Of a stretch of 64,000 nt of DNA, positions 9,361 to 18,123 are shown piece by piece. The translations under genes were made by a program, and so were the position numbers. Numbering within the stretch: the stretch's first letter is position 1; each line of letters begins with the position of its first letter. The DNA comes from DATBGO01 sp963695645 (GTDB lineage: Bacteria > Actinomycetota > Actinomycetes > Streptosporangiales > Streptosporangiaceae): assembly GCA_963695645.1 (NCBI GenBank), contig CAVOHC010000004.1, forward strand, positions 124,001 through 188,000, in the 5' to 3' direction. Below the pieces are notes generated by a model, which saw nothing but the letters and a program-made list of their open reading frames with translations, had not been told where the DNA came from and searched no databases.

Positions 9361-9990
9361 TCAGCCAGTGGTGCTCGCTGCGCCGCCTTCGTTGTTGTTT
9401 CCGGCTTCCGAGTGGTTCCCGGGAAGTTCCCCGGGCTGCCGGTCCGACTGCCGTTCCGACGCGATCAGTTCATTCAGCCAGCGGACTTCCCGGTCTACCG
9501 ACTCCAGGCCATGCCGCTGCAGCTCCAGGGTGTAACTGTCGACCCGCTCCCGGGTTCGCGACACCGCTGCCCGGAAGCTCTCCCGCCGCTCCTCGAGCCG
9601 GCTGCGCCGGCCCTCAAGGATCCGCAGCCTGACGTCTGCCCGGGTCAGGCCGAAGAAGGCGAAGTGCACGCCGAAGCCGTCGTCCTCCCAGGCCGCTGGA
9701 CCCGCCTGCGTCAGGAGGTCCTCAAGGCGCTCCTTGCCGTCTGCCGTCAGCCGGTAAACGATCTTCGAGCGGCGTCCGGCCAGGGGCTTGGCGGTGCCAG
9801 GCAGGGTTTCCTCGATCAGGCCCTGCCGCAGCAGTTCCTTCAGGCAGGGATACAGGGATCCGTACCCGAAGGCGCGGAACGCGCCGAGCAGCGAATTGAG
9901 CCGCTTGCGCAGCTCGTAGCCGTGCATCGGGGTCTCGCGCAGCAACCCGAGCACGGCGAGCTCAAGCACCCCTGATCGCTGGCTGCTCAC
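9361..9990 (-). CDS. PadR family transcriptional regulator
   Basis: The 209-residue protein has an N-terminal winged helix, VLELAVLGLLRETPMHGYELRKRL, followed by GYGSLYPCLKELLRQGLIEE, which is typical PadR. The C-terminal part (about residues 105-185) is an Arg/Glu-rich helical region for dimerisation. The GTG start at 9990 has a GGAGG 9 nt upstream. It lies directly ahead of ino1 in a probable operon. PadR proteins usually repress themselves, and the 10-bp-arm palindrome at 10063-10085, upstream of this gene, has the ATGT/ACAT character of PadR operators. Its likely targets are this operon and perhaps the divergent DUF5318 gene. Confidence 0.9.
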   Translation of the reverse strand: MSSQRSGVLELAVLGLLRETPMHGYELRKRLNSLLGAFRAFGYGSLYPCLKELLRQGLIEETLPGTAKPLAGRRSKIVYRLTADGKERLEDLLTQAGPAAWEDDGFGVHFAFFGLTRADVRLRILEGRRSRLEERRESFRAAVSRTRERVDSYTLELQRHGLESVDREVRWLNELIASERQSDRQPGELPGNHSEAGNNNEGGAASTTG

Positions 9991-10062
9991 TCAGTCCTAC
10001 CTCCCGCTATCCGCCTGGATACCATCCACCCCAGGGCGGACCATGGTGGTGCTATCTCGATT

Positions 10063-10085
10063 CGATGTATCGAACCGATACATCG
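10063..10085. promoter_or_regulatory. Palindromic operator, probably for PadR
   Basis: A perfect inverted repeat, CGATGTATCG and CGATACATCG separated by AAC, lies 73 bp upstream of the padR-like start and about 118 bp upstream of the divergent DUF5318 start. PadR regulators bind imperfect palindromes with ATGT and ACAT half-sites, so this is the natural candidate for autoregulation. The arms are AT-richer than the surroundings. Confidence 0.65.
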
Positions 10086-10202
10086 CTACGATATGTGCTG
10101 GGTCACCTCGGCGCAAGTCGGCGGCTACGGTCCGTTTCCCGGGGGATGCCGGGGCCAAGGCGGGACTCGGCCTGGGCGCGGTTCCGTCGTAACCTGTCGG
10201 GC

Positions 10203-10607
10203 ATGAGGCGATCGGTCGTTGACTACGGACTCGCGCGGCGGGCCACGCTCGCTGCCGTGTTCGCCGGCCGAACGACGGTCACGGATGTCTGCGACGCTCA
10301 CCCCTATCTGCTGCGGGCCGCGAAGTTCCATGGCGAGCCAACCGACTCCTCCTGCCCGATCTGCAGGAAGGCGAAGCTCACCCACGTCACCTACGTGTAC
10401 GGCGACGAACTCGGGCGGTACGAGGGCCGGGTGAAGCAATCCCCTGAGTTGGACGAGATGGCCGCCGAATACGGCGAGTTCCAGGTGTACGTCGTCGAGG
10501 TCTGCCAGAGTTGTGCGTGGAACCACCTCGCGTCGTCCTATGTTCTCGGCACGGGCGAACCAGTTACCCGGCGCCCTCGGCGTGCCCGTGCCCGTGCCGG
10601 TGACTGA
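10203..10607 (+). CDS. DUF5318 family zinc-ribbon-like protein
   Basis: This is a conserved actinobacterial protein of unknown function, 134 residues from ATG at 10203 (MRRSVVDYGL). Two CxxC knuckles, SCPICRK near residue 55 and VCQSCAW near residue 101, could bind zinc. The C-terminus is Arg-rich (RRPRRARAR). The frame is open further upstream, but the conserved family start is the MRRSVVDYGLARR segment. It sits between padR-ino1 and the class A PBP gene, the same place as Rv0049 in mycobacteria. Confidence 0.88.
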   Translation: MRRSVVDYGLARRATLAAVFAGRTTVTDVCDAHPYLLRAAKFHGEPTDSSCPICRKAKLTHVTYVYGDELGRYEGRVKQSPELDEMAAEYGEFQVYVVEVCQSCAWNHLASSYVLGTGEPVTRRPRRARARAGD

Positions 10608-10783
10608 GCGAGCGGGCTGACGGCTTCCCGGAGTTCGCGGCAGGCCGGAGAGTTCGCGGCAGGTCAAGCTAGCAGGTGTGACTCACGATACGTACCGGGA
10701 GGCTTGGTGGTGCCGGGTACCGTGTGACGTCCGGCGGGACCGCTGCTCGCTTGCGGCCGCTTATCCCCGACCAGCGAGGACGC

Positions 10784-13681
10784 GTGAGCAATCCAGATTT
10801 TTCCGGGTCGTATTGGCAGGACCCGGCAGGAGTGGGCAGTTCTGGCACGCGCAGCAATGGCAGGACCGATGCTCCCGGCGCGCGCGGCGCGCACCGGCAC
10901 CCGGACGATGGGGACCGCCTGGAGATTAAGGCCCGGCTTGGCGCGATAACCGGCGCCGGCCCGGCGGCCAGAGCGGCCATCGCCGGCGCTGGACCTGCCG
11001 CGGGCGGCCCGGTCATCGGCAGGACCAGCCCGGCGGCCGGCCGCGGCACCAGGGCACGGGCCGGGCTGAGGCCAGGGCAGGCGTACCGAGACGCAGCCGG
11101 CGAAGCCGCCAGGGCCTTCGACAGCTTCGACGACATCGTCGGGTTCCGCGGCACCACCGCCCAGGCCAGGTCAGCCGCGCTCAAGGACCGCGCCGGCACC
11201 GGCCGCCGCGCCGGCACCGCCGGCCCGGCTGGCCGCCGGGGACCCGGCGGCTCCGTGGCAGGCGGCGGCCCAGGCGGCCGGGGCGGCGGGTCCCGCCCGC
11301 GCCGTAAGGGCAGCTGGTGGCGCCATTGGACGTTGAGGAAGGCCCTGGCTGTCGTCGCAGCCGCGGGCGCCGTGATGGGGCTGCTCGTCGTGGTGCTCGT
11401 GGTCGTCGCGTACGGCAAGACACAGATCCCTACCGACGTGTCCGAGAGCGCGCTGCAGCAGTCGTCGACCGTCTACTTCGGGAACGGCAAGGCCGTCGTC
11501 GGCACGTTCAGCACCGGCACCAACCGCCAGCTGCTGACCTCGGCGCAGATCCCGGCCGTGCTGAAGAATGCCGTGATCGCGGCGGAGGACAGGCACTTCT
11601 ACACCGAAGGCGGGATATCCCCGACCGGCATCCTGCGCGCCGGGTACGAGGACCTCACCGGCGGGACGTTCCAGGGCGGGTCGACCATCACCCAGCAGTT
11701 CGTCAGGAACTACTACGCCAACATCGGCACCGCGCAGACCATGAGCCGCAAGCTCAAGGAGATCTTCGTCGCCATCAAGCTCTCCCACGAGAAATCCAAG
11801 GACTGGATCCTGACGCAGTACCTGAACACGGTCTTCCTGGGCGACGAAGCCTACGGGGTCGGCGCGGCCGCGCAGACCTACTTCAACCGGCCGGCGCTCG
11901 CGCTCAACGTCGCCCAGTCGGCGATGCTGGCCGCGATGATCCAGCAGCCGGGCTACTTCAGCCCGGACCCGCACGCCGGGCAGGCCTATACGTCGCTGGT
12001 CGCCCGCTGGCACTACGTGCTGGCCAACATGGTCAGGGACGGCGCGCTCACCCCGCAGCAGGCGGCTGCGCAGAAGTTCCCGAAGATCGTGCCCGGGCAC
12101 CTGAACGACGGCGGGACCGGCTACCGCGGCTACATCATGCAAGCCGTCAGGGACGAGCTTAGGTACACCTACGGCTACACGCTGCAGGACATCGACACCG
12201 GCGGTTTGAAGATCGTTACCACGTTCAACCAGTCCATGATGAGCACCCTGTACAAGTCGGTCGCCGAGGAGCGGCAGCAGATGGCGGCCGACGGCAGCCC
12301 GATGCCGTCCTACGTGCACATCGGCGCGCTGCTTGAGCAGCCGGGCACCGGGGCGATCCTGGCCATGTACGGCGGCCCGGGCTACGGAGCGCGGCACTGC
12401 CTGCGGCTGAGGTGCGACTACAACATGGCGATGGAGAGCTCGAATCAGGTCGGATCCTCGTTCAAGCCCTACGTGCTCGCCACCGCGGTGTCGCAGGGCA
12501 TGGATGTCCAGAACAGCATGCTGAACGGCTACTCGCCGATCTGGATACCGCCGGACTGGACGGCGGCCGACCGGCTGGCCCTGTCTACCCAGTCGCCGCC
12601 CGCCAACCCGTACGGCTACTGGGAGTTCAACGAGCCTGGCGAGAACAGCCCAAGCCCCTTGCCGGTGCCAATGGCTGCCGCTATCTCCTCCGACCCGGCC
12701 TTCGAGGATCTCACCCACCGGGTGGGCGTGCAGAACGTCCTCGACATGGCGCGGAACTTCGGCGTGGCACCCACGGACATGGCCGGACTGGAAGGTATGT
12801 TCGGCCCGCACGGCAGCGACGCTGGCTCGGTCACGATGGCGCTCGGGCAGGGCGATCTCACCGTTGAGGACCAGGCCAACACCTTTGCCGTGCTGGCCGC
12901 AGCCGGGCAGTACGCCACGCCGCACGTTATCGCCCAGATCACGCAGAACGGCCGGACGATCCCGCCGAAGATCGTCCACCGGCAGGTGCTCACCCCGGCG
13001 CAGGCTGCGGACGTCGACTACGCGCTGTCGTTCGACAATGTCCCCGGCGGGACGGCGTATCCGGAGGCCGCGTGGAACCGGCCGATCATCGCCAAGACCG
13101 GGACCACGAACAATGCCCAGTCAGCTTTCTTCATCGGGTCGATACCGCAGTACTCGCTGGCGGTCGGGATGTTCACCCAGAATCAGTCCGACCACACCAG
13201 CCAGACACTCGACAACCTGCCGCTCCTGCCTAACCAGGCCACCGGCGGAATGGGTGGCGGATGGCCGGCGACGATCTGGCACGCCTTTATGACGAACGAG
13301 TTCTCGCAGCTCAGCGTCGATCCGCTGCCGACTCCTGACTACACAGGCTTCACCCAGTGGATCCAGGCCGTTCCGCAGCCCAAGCCGAAGCCGAACCCCG
13401 GCCGGACGACGTGCGAGCCACGGCACGGACGCCTGTTCGGGCAGCCGTGCCCGCCCCAGAACCCCAACCATGGAGCGTCCCCGGGCGGGACGAAATCCTG
13501 CTCGCCCGCACCGGGATCGCCGTGCCCGCCAACAAGTTCGCCGGCCCCGCCGGGGCAGCCTGTCCAGGGCGGTCATCGCGGTCATCGCGGTCATGGCGGT
13601 CAGGCCGCCGCGATCACCCAGTTCGCGCAGGCCGCGGAGAACCCCTTCGCCGCGGCGGCACCATACCTCGACGGCGGCTAG
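10784..13681 (+). CDS. Class A penicillin-binding protein (transglycosylase/transpeptidase)
   Basis: This bifunctional cell-wall synthase polymerises glycan strands and cross-links peptides outside the membrane. About 180 cytosolic residues rich in Gly, Ala and Arg precede one transmembrane helix (about 185-212). The GT51 domain follows, with catalytic AAEDRHFY near residue 267 and GGSTITQQFVRN. The transpeptidase domain has SSFK near 558 and KTGT at about 771. The tail is Pro/Gly-rich, with HRGHRGHGG near the end. The GTG at 10784 (VSNPDFSGSYW) follows a GAGGA; an in-frame ATG-like start at 10724 is also open, so the N-terminus is uncertain by 20 residues. The position before rpsF-ssb matches ponA1 (Rv0050). 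Confidence 0.93.
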   Translation: MSNPDFSGSYWQDPAGVGSSGTRSNGRTDAPGARGAHRHPDDGDRLEIKARLGAITGAGPAARAAIAGAGPAAGGPVIGRTSPAAGRGTRARAGLRPGQAYRDAAGEAARAFDSFDDIVGFRGTTAQARSAALKDRAGTGRRAGTAGPAGRRGPGGSVAGGGPGGRGGGSRPRRKGSWWRHWTLRKALAVVAAAGAVMGLLVVVLVVVAYGKTQIPTDVSESALQQSSTVYFGNGKAVVGTFSTGTNRQLLTSAQIPAVLKNAVIAAEDRHFYTEGGISPTGILRAGYEDLTGGTFQGGSTITQQFVRNYYANIGTAQTMSRKLKEIFVAIKLSHEKSKDWILTQYLNTVFLGDEAYGVGAAAQTYFNRPALALNVAQSAMLAAMIQQPGYFSPDPHAGQAYTSLVARWHYVLANMVRDGALTPQQAAAQKFPKIVPGHLNDGGTGYRGYIMQAVRDELRYTYGYTLQDIDTGGLKIVTTFNQSMMSTLYKSVAEERQQMAADGSPMPSYVHIGALLEQPGTGAILAMYGGPGYGARHCLRLRCDYNMAMESSNQVGSSFKPYVLATAVSQGMDVQNSMLNGYSPIWIPPDWTAADRLALSTQSPPANPYGYWEFNEPGENSPSPLPVPMAAAISSDPAFEDLTHRVGVQNVLDMARNFGVAPTDMAGLEGMFGPHGSDAGSVTMALGQGDLTVEDQANTFAVLAAAGQYATPHVIAQITQNGRTIPPKIVHRQVLTPAQAADVDYALSFDNVPGGTAYPEAAWNRPIIAKTGTTNNAQSAFFIGSIPQYSLAVGMFTQNQSDHTSQTLDNLPLLPNQATGGMGGGWPATIWHAFMTNEFSQLSVDPLPTPDYTGFTQWIQAVPQPKPKPNPGRTTCEPRHGRLFGQPCPPQNPNHGASPGGTKSCSPAPGSPCPPTSSPAPPGQPVQGGHRGHRGHGGQAAAITQFAQAAENPFAAAAPYLDGG

Positions 13682-13816
13682 CGGGCCTGTCTCGCGCGGG
13701 CCTGCCAGGCAGCGGACCGGCCGTCTCCATGGCGTGCCAGGGCGTGATCCTGGCGGTCGCGGCGGGCAAGGCGGTGCCGGTGCCGGTCCGTCAGGCAGCG
13801 TGACAACGGACGGCCG

Positions 13817-14599
13817 TTAGCCGGCCAGCTGACCGCGTAGCCAGCGGATGTCGGCGCCCGGATCCGGGGTTTCGCAGACGAGCGGCGCGCCGGCGGCGCG
13901 TACGACATCGACGATCAGCGCGGGGTCGATGGTGCCCGAGGCGAGGCCAGCATGACGGTCCCGGCCCGAGCCGAACTCGTCGCGCGAGTTGTTGCAGTGC
14001 ACAAGGTCGATCCGGCCGGTGATCGCCTTGATCCGGTCGACGACCCCGGCGAGATCCTCGCCGGCGGCGTAGGCGTGGCAGGTATCCAGGCAGAACCCGA
14101 CCTCGCCGCCGCCTTCGGCCGCACTGGCGACCACCTCCCACAGGTGCGCGATCGCGTCGAAGCTTCGTGCCATCGCGCCGTCCCCGCCGGCGGTGTTCTC
14201 GATGAGCATCGGCACCGGCCGGTCGATCCGTTCCACCGCCTTGCGCCAGCTGTCATATCCCTCTTCGGGGTCGACACCGGCGGTGACATGGCCGCCGTGC
14301 ACGATCAGGCCCTTCGCGCCGATCGCTGCGGCGGCCGCCAGTTGCTGGGCAAGCAGCTTGCGGCTCGGGATCCTGATCCGGTTGTTCGGCGAGGCGACAT
14401 TGATCAGGTAGGGCGCATGGATGAAGGCATCAACGTCCGCATCGGCGAACGCCGCGCGGACCTCGCCGGGCTCGCCCGGGAAGACCGGGCCCTTCCAGCC
14501 TTGCGGGTCACCGAGAAAGAACTGAACGACGTCGGCGCCGAGGGCAATCGCCTGCGGCAGCGGGTCGCCTTCGTGAAGATGGGCTCCGATACGGACCAT
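13817..14599 (-). CDS. Endonuclease IV-like TIM-barrel protein (AP endonuclease family 2)
   Basis: The 260-residue protein resembles deoxyribonuclease IV. It has an N-terminal RIGAHL, then HAPYLINVASP, GLIVHGGH, LIENTAGG, CLDTCHAYAAGEDL and VHCNNSRDEFGSGRDRH, and ends with ETPDPGADIRWLRG. These supply the His, Glu and Asp ligands of a tri-metal site. Such enzymes cleave DNA at abasic sites, though some members are sugar-phosphate isomerases. The motif order favours the endonuclease IV branch. GTG/ATG choice at 14599 is not backed by a clear ribosome binding site. It is convergent with the PBP gene. Confidence 0.82.
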   Translation of the reverse strand: MVRIGAHLHEGDPLPQAIALGADVVQFFLGDPQGWKGPVFPGEPGEVRAAFADADVDAFIHAPYLINVASPNNRIRIPSRKLLAQQLAAAAAIGAKGLIVHGGHVTAGVDPEEGYDSWRKAVERIDRPVPMLIENTAGGDGAMARSFDAIAHLWEVVASAAEGGGEVGFCLDTCHAYAAGEDLAGVVDRIKAITGRIDLVHCNNSRDEFGSGRDRHAGLASGTIDPALIVDVVRAAGAPLVCETPDPGADIRWLRGQLAG

Positions 14600-14670
14600 T
14601 CCCCGAGCCTAACGGCTACCTGAGGGCCCGACGCGCCTGCCCAGGATGCCCGATCGGCAGGTGCCATGCT

Positions 14671-15939
14671 ATGCGGGTGACGCATCGGACGGGGGGGAGC
14701 ACGCACCCAGCCAGGGCACGGTCCAGGGCGGCCGCGGTGCTTAGGTGGATCGCATGGTTATCGGCCGGAATTGCCGCCAGCGGACTGGCCGCCGCTGGCA
14801 TCTGGTGGCTCGGGCGGGCCGTACGTACCCCCTCCGCGCCGGACCTGGCCGCTTTCAGCGCGTCCGCCGTGGTCCAGACGGACGACCAGCTGGCCACGCG
14901 ATGGCTGACAGCGGAGGGCTCCCGGCTGACTAGCCGCCGGGCCAGCTGGTTCACGCTCGCTGGCCACGCCCTGGTCGACCAGTGCGCTGGGTCCGGCGGC
15001 GGCGGCGGATTGTTCGGCGGCGGTATCAGCGCCAGCGTGTCCTGTGAGTGCACGGACACCTGGTACCTCGCCGTCACTGGCGGCGAGCACGCTAGGCAGC
15101 GCCACCTGGAGCGGATCCTGCATAAAGCCGACGGATGGGGCCGCTTCACCACTGTCCCCCGGGGGTCGGCCTCGCCGCCCGTCATGCCGGAGACCACGGC
15201 TGACTGGGTCGGGCCGGCCGGACCGCCGCCCCCGCCGGCGGGCAAGATCGGCCTCGACCTGATCTGGGTGGCCAGCAGGCAGGAACTCGCCGCGGCGGCT
15301 CTCGGCTCCGCGCAGTCGCAGATCGCCGCGGACCGGGTCAGGTACCTGACGGTGATCCGGCCGGATCTGGCCGATGTCGCCACGCAGTCATTCGTGGTAC
15401 ACCGGCGGGTGCTGGTCGTCTCGATCGAGGATTCGTACTTCTTCAGCACCAGCCCCACTCCGCCCCGTAGTCGGAGTTCGCTAGGCCGGCGGGGTCGTCA
15501 AAACGCGGCGTCAGTCCGCACTGATACCGGACCTGGCGGACGTATTACCGGCAAAAAGGACCAGTTTCGCCACCTAATCCGGTATGGGCGTGCCGACTCG
15601 CGCCAACCGGGCTCCGGTGCGGGCGTCCTGCTTCGCGCCATGCGGGCTCTAGCTGAAGCCGCCGTGCGCGATGCCCAGGCCCATGCCGACAAACGCCGCC
15701 ACGAGGCCGGTCACGATGATGATCCGCTCTTCCCTGGTCTCGGACATCATCTGCGCGTACAGGCCCACCGCGAAGCCTGCTATGCCGATCACGGTCGCCG
15801 CCAGATGCATGGTGACGATCCACCCGGTCACGAAAGCCGCCACGCCCGCGACGAAGGTGAAGGCAGTCAGGCTGTTCAGCAGCGGGTGCCGCTTGCCGTC
15901 GCTGTTGAGCGTGACATGCGGCAGGTGGACATGCGGTAG
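14671..15939 (+). CDS. Uncharacterised membrane-anchored protein, C-terminal part probably out of frame
   Basis: I do not recognise the family. Residues 1-50 are basic and then hydrophobic (IAWLSAGIAASGLAAAGIWWLG), one transmembrane anchor. Residues 50-265 form a mixed soluble domain with a Gly-rich patch (GSGGGGGLFGGG) and a CEC motif. After about residue 265 (VSIEDSYFFSTSP) composition changes to Arg/His/Asp-rich, non-protein-like sequence, and this tail lies antisense to the 15649-15975 gene. A TAG at 15468-15470 would come into frame with one extra base in the C-rich stretch just before it. A one-base deletion or sequence error there is likely, and the true product then has about 266 residues. 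Confidence 0.5.
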   Translation: MRVTHRTGGSTHPARARSRAAAVLRWIAWLSAGIAASGLAAAGIWWLGRAVRTPSAPDLAAFSASAVVQTDDQLATRWLTAEGSRLTSRRASWFTLAGHALVDQCAGSGGGGGLFGGGISASVSCECTDTWYLAVTGGEHARQRHLERILHKADGWGRFTTVPRGSASPPVMPETTADWVGPAGPPPPPAGKIGLDLIWVASRQELAAAALGSAQSQIAADRVRYLTVIRPDLADVATQSFVVHRRVLVVSIEDSYFFSTSPTPPRSRSSLGRRGRQNAASVRTDTGPGGRITGKKDQFRHLIRYGRADSRQPGSGAGVLLRAMRALAEAAVRDAQAHADKRRHEAGHDDDPLFPGLGHHLRVQAHREACYADHGRRQMHGDDPPGHESRHARDEGEGSQAVQQRVPLAVAVERDMRQVDMR

Positions 15940-15975
15940 GTGAAGGTTGGGATGGGCGGTTACGGTCTCGGGCAT
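15649..15975 (-). CDS. Small membrane protein
   Basis: The 108-residue protein starts at ATG 15975, 8 nt after an AGGGGG ribosome binding site. The N-terminus has a His/Leu/Pro repeat (LHLPHVHLPHVTL) encoded by a short DNA repeat. Three hydrophobic helices follow: LTAFTFVAGVAAFVTGWIV, AATVIGIAGFAVGLYAQ and IIIVTGLVAAFVGMGLG. I do not recognise a named family. It is divergent from rpsF, with a 284-bp gap holding both promoters. The good ribosome binding site and helix pattern argue that this strand, not the opposing ORF tail, is the coding one. Confidence 0.72.
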   Translation of the reverse strand: MPETVTAHPNLHLPHVHLPHVTLNSDGKRHPLLNSLTAFTFVAGVAAFVTGWIVTMHLAATVIGIAGFAVGLYAQMMSETREERIIIVTGLVAAFVGMGLGIAHGGFS

Positions 15976-16259
15976 CGCTTCGACCCCCTGACGGGTCCGT
16001 TGCCAGTCCTTACTCTGTTGCGATTCTTCCCGCGTGCGGCCGCGCGGAACCCTACTCGGGGCAGGCTGAGACCGGCTGGCATGAGGCAGCGAGGAGGCCG
16101 CGGGCTCCGTTATAGGTCCGTGTCCTTCGCCGCCTGGACGACTGGCCGCAGTTGGCTGGTAGGCTGGCCCGGCCGCGACGCCCGCAAACGGCGGCGTGCG
16201 GCTCCTCCTGTCACGGAGAGACCGTGACCGCATGAGTCCGAAGGAGGCAGGGTAAGCGT

Positions 16260-16550
16260 ATGCGCCGCTACGAGATGATGATCATCCTCGATCCCTCGCT
16301 TGAAGAGCGCACCGTCCAGCCGTCGCTCGAGCAGTTCCTGAAGGTCATCACGACTGCCGGCGGCAGCGTGGACAAGGTAGACGTCTGGGGCAGGCGCCGG
16401 CTTGCGTATGAGATCGACAAGAAGTCCGAGGGCATCTACACCGTCGTCGACCTGATGGCGGAACCCGACACGGTCAAGGAACTGGACCGCCAGCTGAACC
16501 TGAATGAGGCAGTCCTGCGGACCAAGATCCTCCGGCCAGATGCCCACTGA
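16260..16550 (+). CDS. rpsF: 30S ribosomal protein S6
   Basis: The 96-residue protein has the canonical N-terminus MRRYEMMIILDP and the WGRRRLAYEIDKKSEG core. It binds the central domain of 16S rRNA together with S18, whose gene lies two genes downstream. An AAGGAGG lies 12 nt before the ATG. It is the first gene of the rpsF-ssb-rpsR-rplI cluster. A 15-bp direct repeat (TGAGCCCAGATCAGC, twice) overlaps its stop codon and the start of the 123-bp gap to ssb. Confidence 0.97.
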   Translation: MRRYEMMIILDPSLEERTVQPSLEQFLKVITTAGGSVDKVDVWGRRRLAYEIDKKSEGIYTVVDLMAEPDTVKELDRQLNLNEAVLRTKILRPDAH

Positions 16551-16673
16551 GCCCAGATCAGCTGAGCCCAGATCAGCATCAGCACGGCCGGCGGAGCCGG
16601 CACAGCCAGCACTGAGCGCGCGACGGCCGCGCAGTCCGACCCGACAGCACCCGAGCGACCGGGAGTAACCCCG

Positions 16674-17216
16674 ATGGCAGCAGGCGACACCCAGATCACG
16701 ATAATCGGCAACCTCGTCGGCGATCCAGAGCTCCGCTACACCCCGACAGGGCAGGCGGTGGCCACCTTCCGTGTCGCCTCGACCCCGAGGTTCATGGACC
16801 GGACCACCAACGAGTGGAAGGACGGCGACAGCCTCTTCCTGTCGTGCAATGTATGGCGGCAGGCCGCGGAGAACGTGGCCGAGTCGCTGCAGCGCGGCAT
16901 GCGCGTCATCGTCTCTGGCCGGCTCAGGCAGCGGTCGTATGAGACGAAGGAAGGCGAGAAGCGCACCGTCTATGAGGTCGAGGCCGACGAGGTCGGCCCG
17001 TCGCTGCGCAACGCGTCAGCCAAGGTCACCAGGTCCAGCAGGTCCGGTGGCGGCGGTTTCGGCGGTGGCGGCGGCCAGTCCGGCCCGGGCGGCGGCCAGT
17101 CAGGTCCCGGCGGCCAGGGCGGGTATGGTGGAGGCGGTGGCGGCCGTCCCGCCGACGACCCGTGGGCTTCAGATGCGTCTGGCGGAAACGACTTCTCCGA
17201 CGAGCCGCCCTTCTGA
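16674..17216 (+). CDS. ssb: Single-stranded DNA-binding protein
   Basis: The 180-residue protein has an N-terminal OB fold (about 1-110) with GNLVGDPELRYTPTGQAVA and WRQAAENVAESL. A Gly-rich, Gln/Ser-containing linker (about 120-158) follows, and then the acidic tip DFSDEPPF, which docks replication and repair proteins. It coats single-stranded DNA during replication. It lies between rpsF and rpsR, as in nearly all actinobacteria. Confidence 0.97.
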   Translation: MAAGDTQITIIGNLVGDPELRYTPTGQAVATFRVASTPRFMDRTTNEWKDGDSLFLSCNVWRQAAENVAESLQRGMRVIVSGRLRQRSYETKEGEKRTVYEVEADEVGPSLRNASAKVTRSSRSGGGGFGGGGGQSGPGGGQSGPGGQGGYGGGGGGRPADDPWASDASGGNDFSDEPPF

Positions 17217-17308
17217 GCAGCCGCCCTCCCGGGTAGCCGCCACTGAGTACGATCCCGCACACACCGACCATCCCCGCCGCAAGCGGGGCTCTGCTAAGGA
17301 GCACCACG

Positions 17309-17545
17309 ATGGCCAAGCCGCCCATTCGCAAGCCTAAGAAGAAGGTCTGCCTGTTCTGCCAGGAGAAGATCGCCCGCGTGGACTACAAAGACACCGGGCT
17401 GCTGCGGAAGTTCATCTCCGACCGCGGCAAGATCCGGGCACGACGGGTTTCCGGCAACTGCACGCAGCACCAGCGCGACGTCGCCACGGCGATCAAGAAC
17501 GCGCGCGAGATGGCGCTGCTGCCTTATACAAGCACGGCACGTTAA
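17309..17545 (+). CDS. rpsR: 30S ribosomal protein S18
   Basis: The 78-residue protein begins MAKPPIRKPKKKVCLFCQEK and contains the family core LLRKFISDRGKIRARRVSG. The CLFC pair and the later GNC make this the cysteine-containing (C+) form that can hold zinc. Some actinobacteria carry a second, cysteine-free copy under zinc control elsewhere, but none is seen here. A GCTAAGGAG lies 8 nt upstream of the ATG. Confidence 0.96.
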   Translation: MAKPPIRKPKKKVCLFCQEKIARVDYKDTGLLRKFISDRGKIRARRVSGNCTQHQRDVATAIKNAREMALLPYTSTAR

Positions 17546-17566
17546 GGCCGGGGAGGTTACGCACCG

Positions 17567-18028
17567 ATGAGCGGTTCACCGATGAAGCTCATCCTCACCC
17601 AGGAGGTCACGGGCCTGGGCGCCCCCGGCGACGTAGTTGAGGTAGCGGGCGGCTATGGCCGCAACTATCTGGTCCCCCGGGGTTTGGCGATGCGCTGGAC
17701 CCGTGGCGCTGAGAAGCAGATCGACCTCATCAAGCGGGCCCGGTCGGCCCGCGAGATCCGCAGCGTCGATGATGCCAAGGCCGCCGCTGGTAAGCTCGCC
17801 GCGCTGACCGTGCGGCTGCAGACCAGGGCAGGCGGGGGTGGCAGGCTGTTCGGTTCCGTGTCGCCTGCCGACATCGCGGCCGCGGTCACCGCCGCTGGCG
17901 GTCCCGACCTCGACAAGCGCAGGATCGAGATCGCCAACCCGATCAAGACGGTCGGCGCACACCAGGTCACCATCAGGTTGCACCCTGAGGTCAGCGCCAC
18001 CCTAGACGTCTTGGTGATCGGGGCCTGA
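17567..18028 (+). CDS. rplI: 50S ribosomal protein L9
   Basis: The 153-residue protein has the L9 N-terminal domain MKLILTQEVTGLGAPGDVVEV and GGYGRNYLVPRGLA, the long connecting helix (about 45-80), and the C-terminal domain with GRLFGSVSPADIA. The ATG at 17567 has a GGGGAGG 10 nt upstream, so the product carries five extra residues (MSGSP) before the usual MKLIL start. The gene ends ahead of a very strong hairpin at 18124-18161, which probably terminates this ribosomal transcript. Confidence 0.96.
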   Translation: MSGSPMKLILTQEVTGLGAPGDVVEVAGGYGRNYLVPRGLAMRWTRGAEKQIDLIKRARSAREIRSVDDAKAAAGKLAALTVRLQTRAGGGGRLFGSVSPADIAAAVTAAGGPDLDKRRIEIANPIKTVGAHQVTIRLHPEVSATLDVLVIGA

Positions 18029-18123
18029 CCCTCGGTCGGTAGGCCGGGGCGCGGCACAGCTGCCCGAGCTGGTGCGGTCACCAGTACAGCGCGCCCGGCT
18101 GACCAGTACCGGCTGACCAGTGT

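Noticed and set aside
11171..12979. Long minus-strand open frame (602 residues) opposite the PBP gene
   Set aside because: It is a shadow of the PBP coding strand in GC-rich DNA: Arg/His/Val-rich, no domain, no ribosome binding site, while the plus strand shows clear GT51 and transpeptidase motifs.
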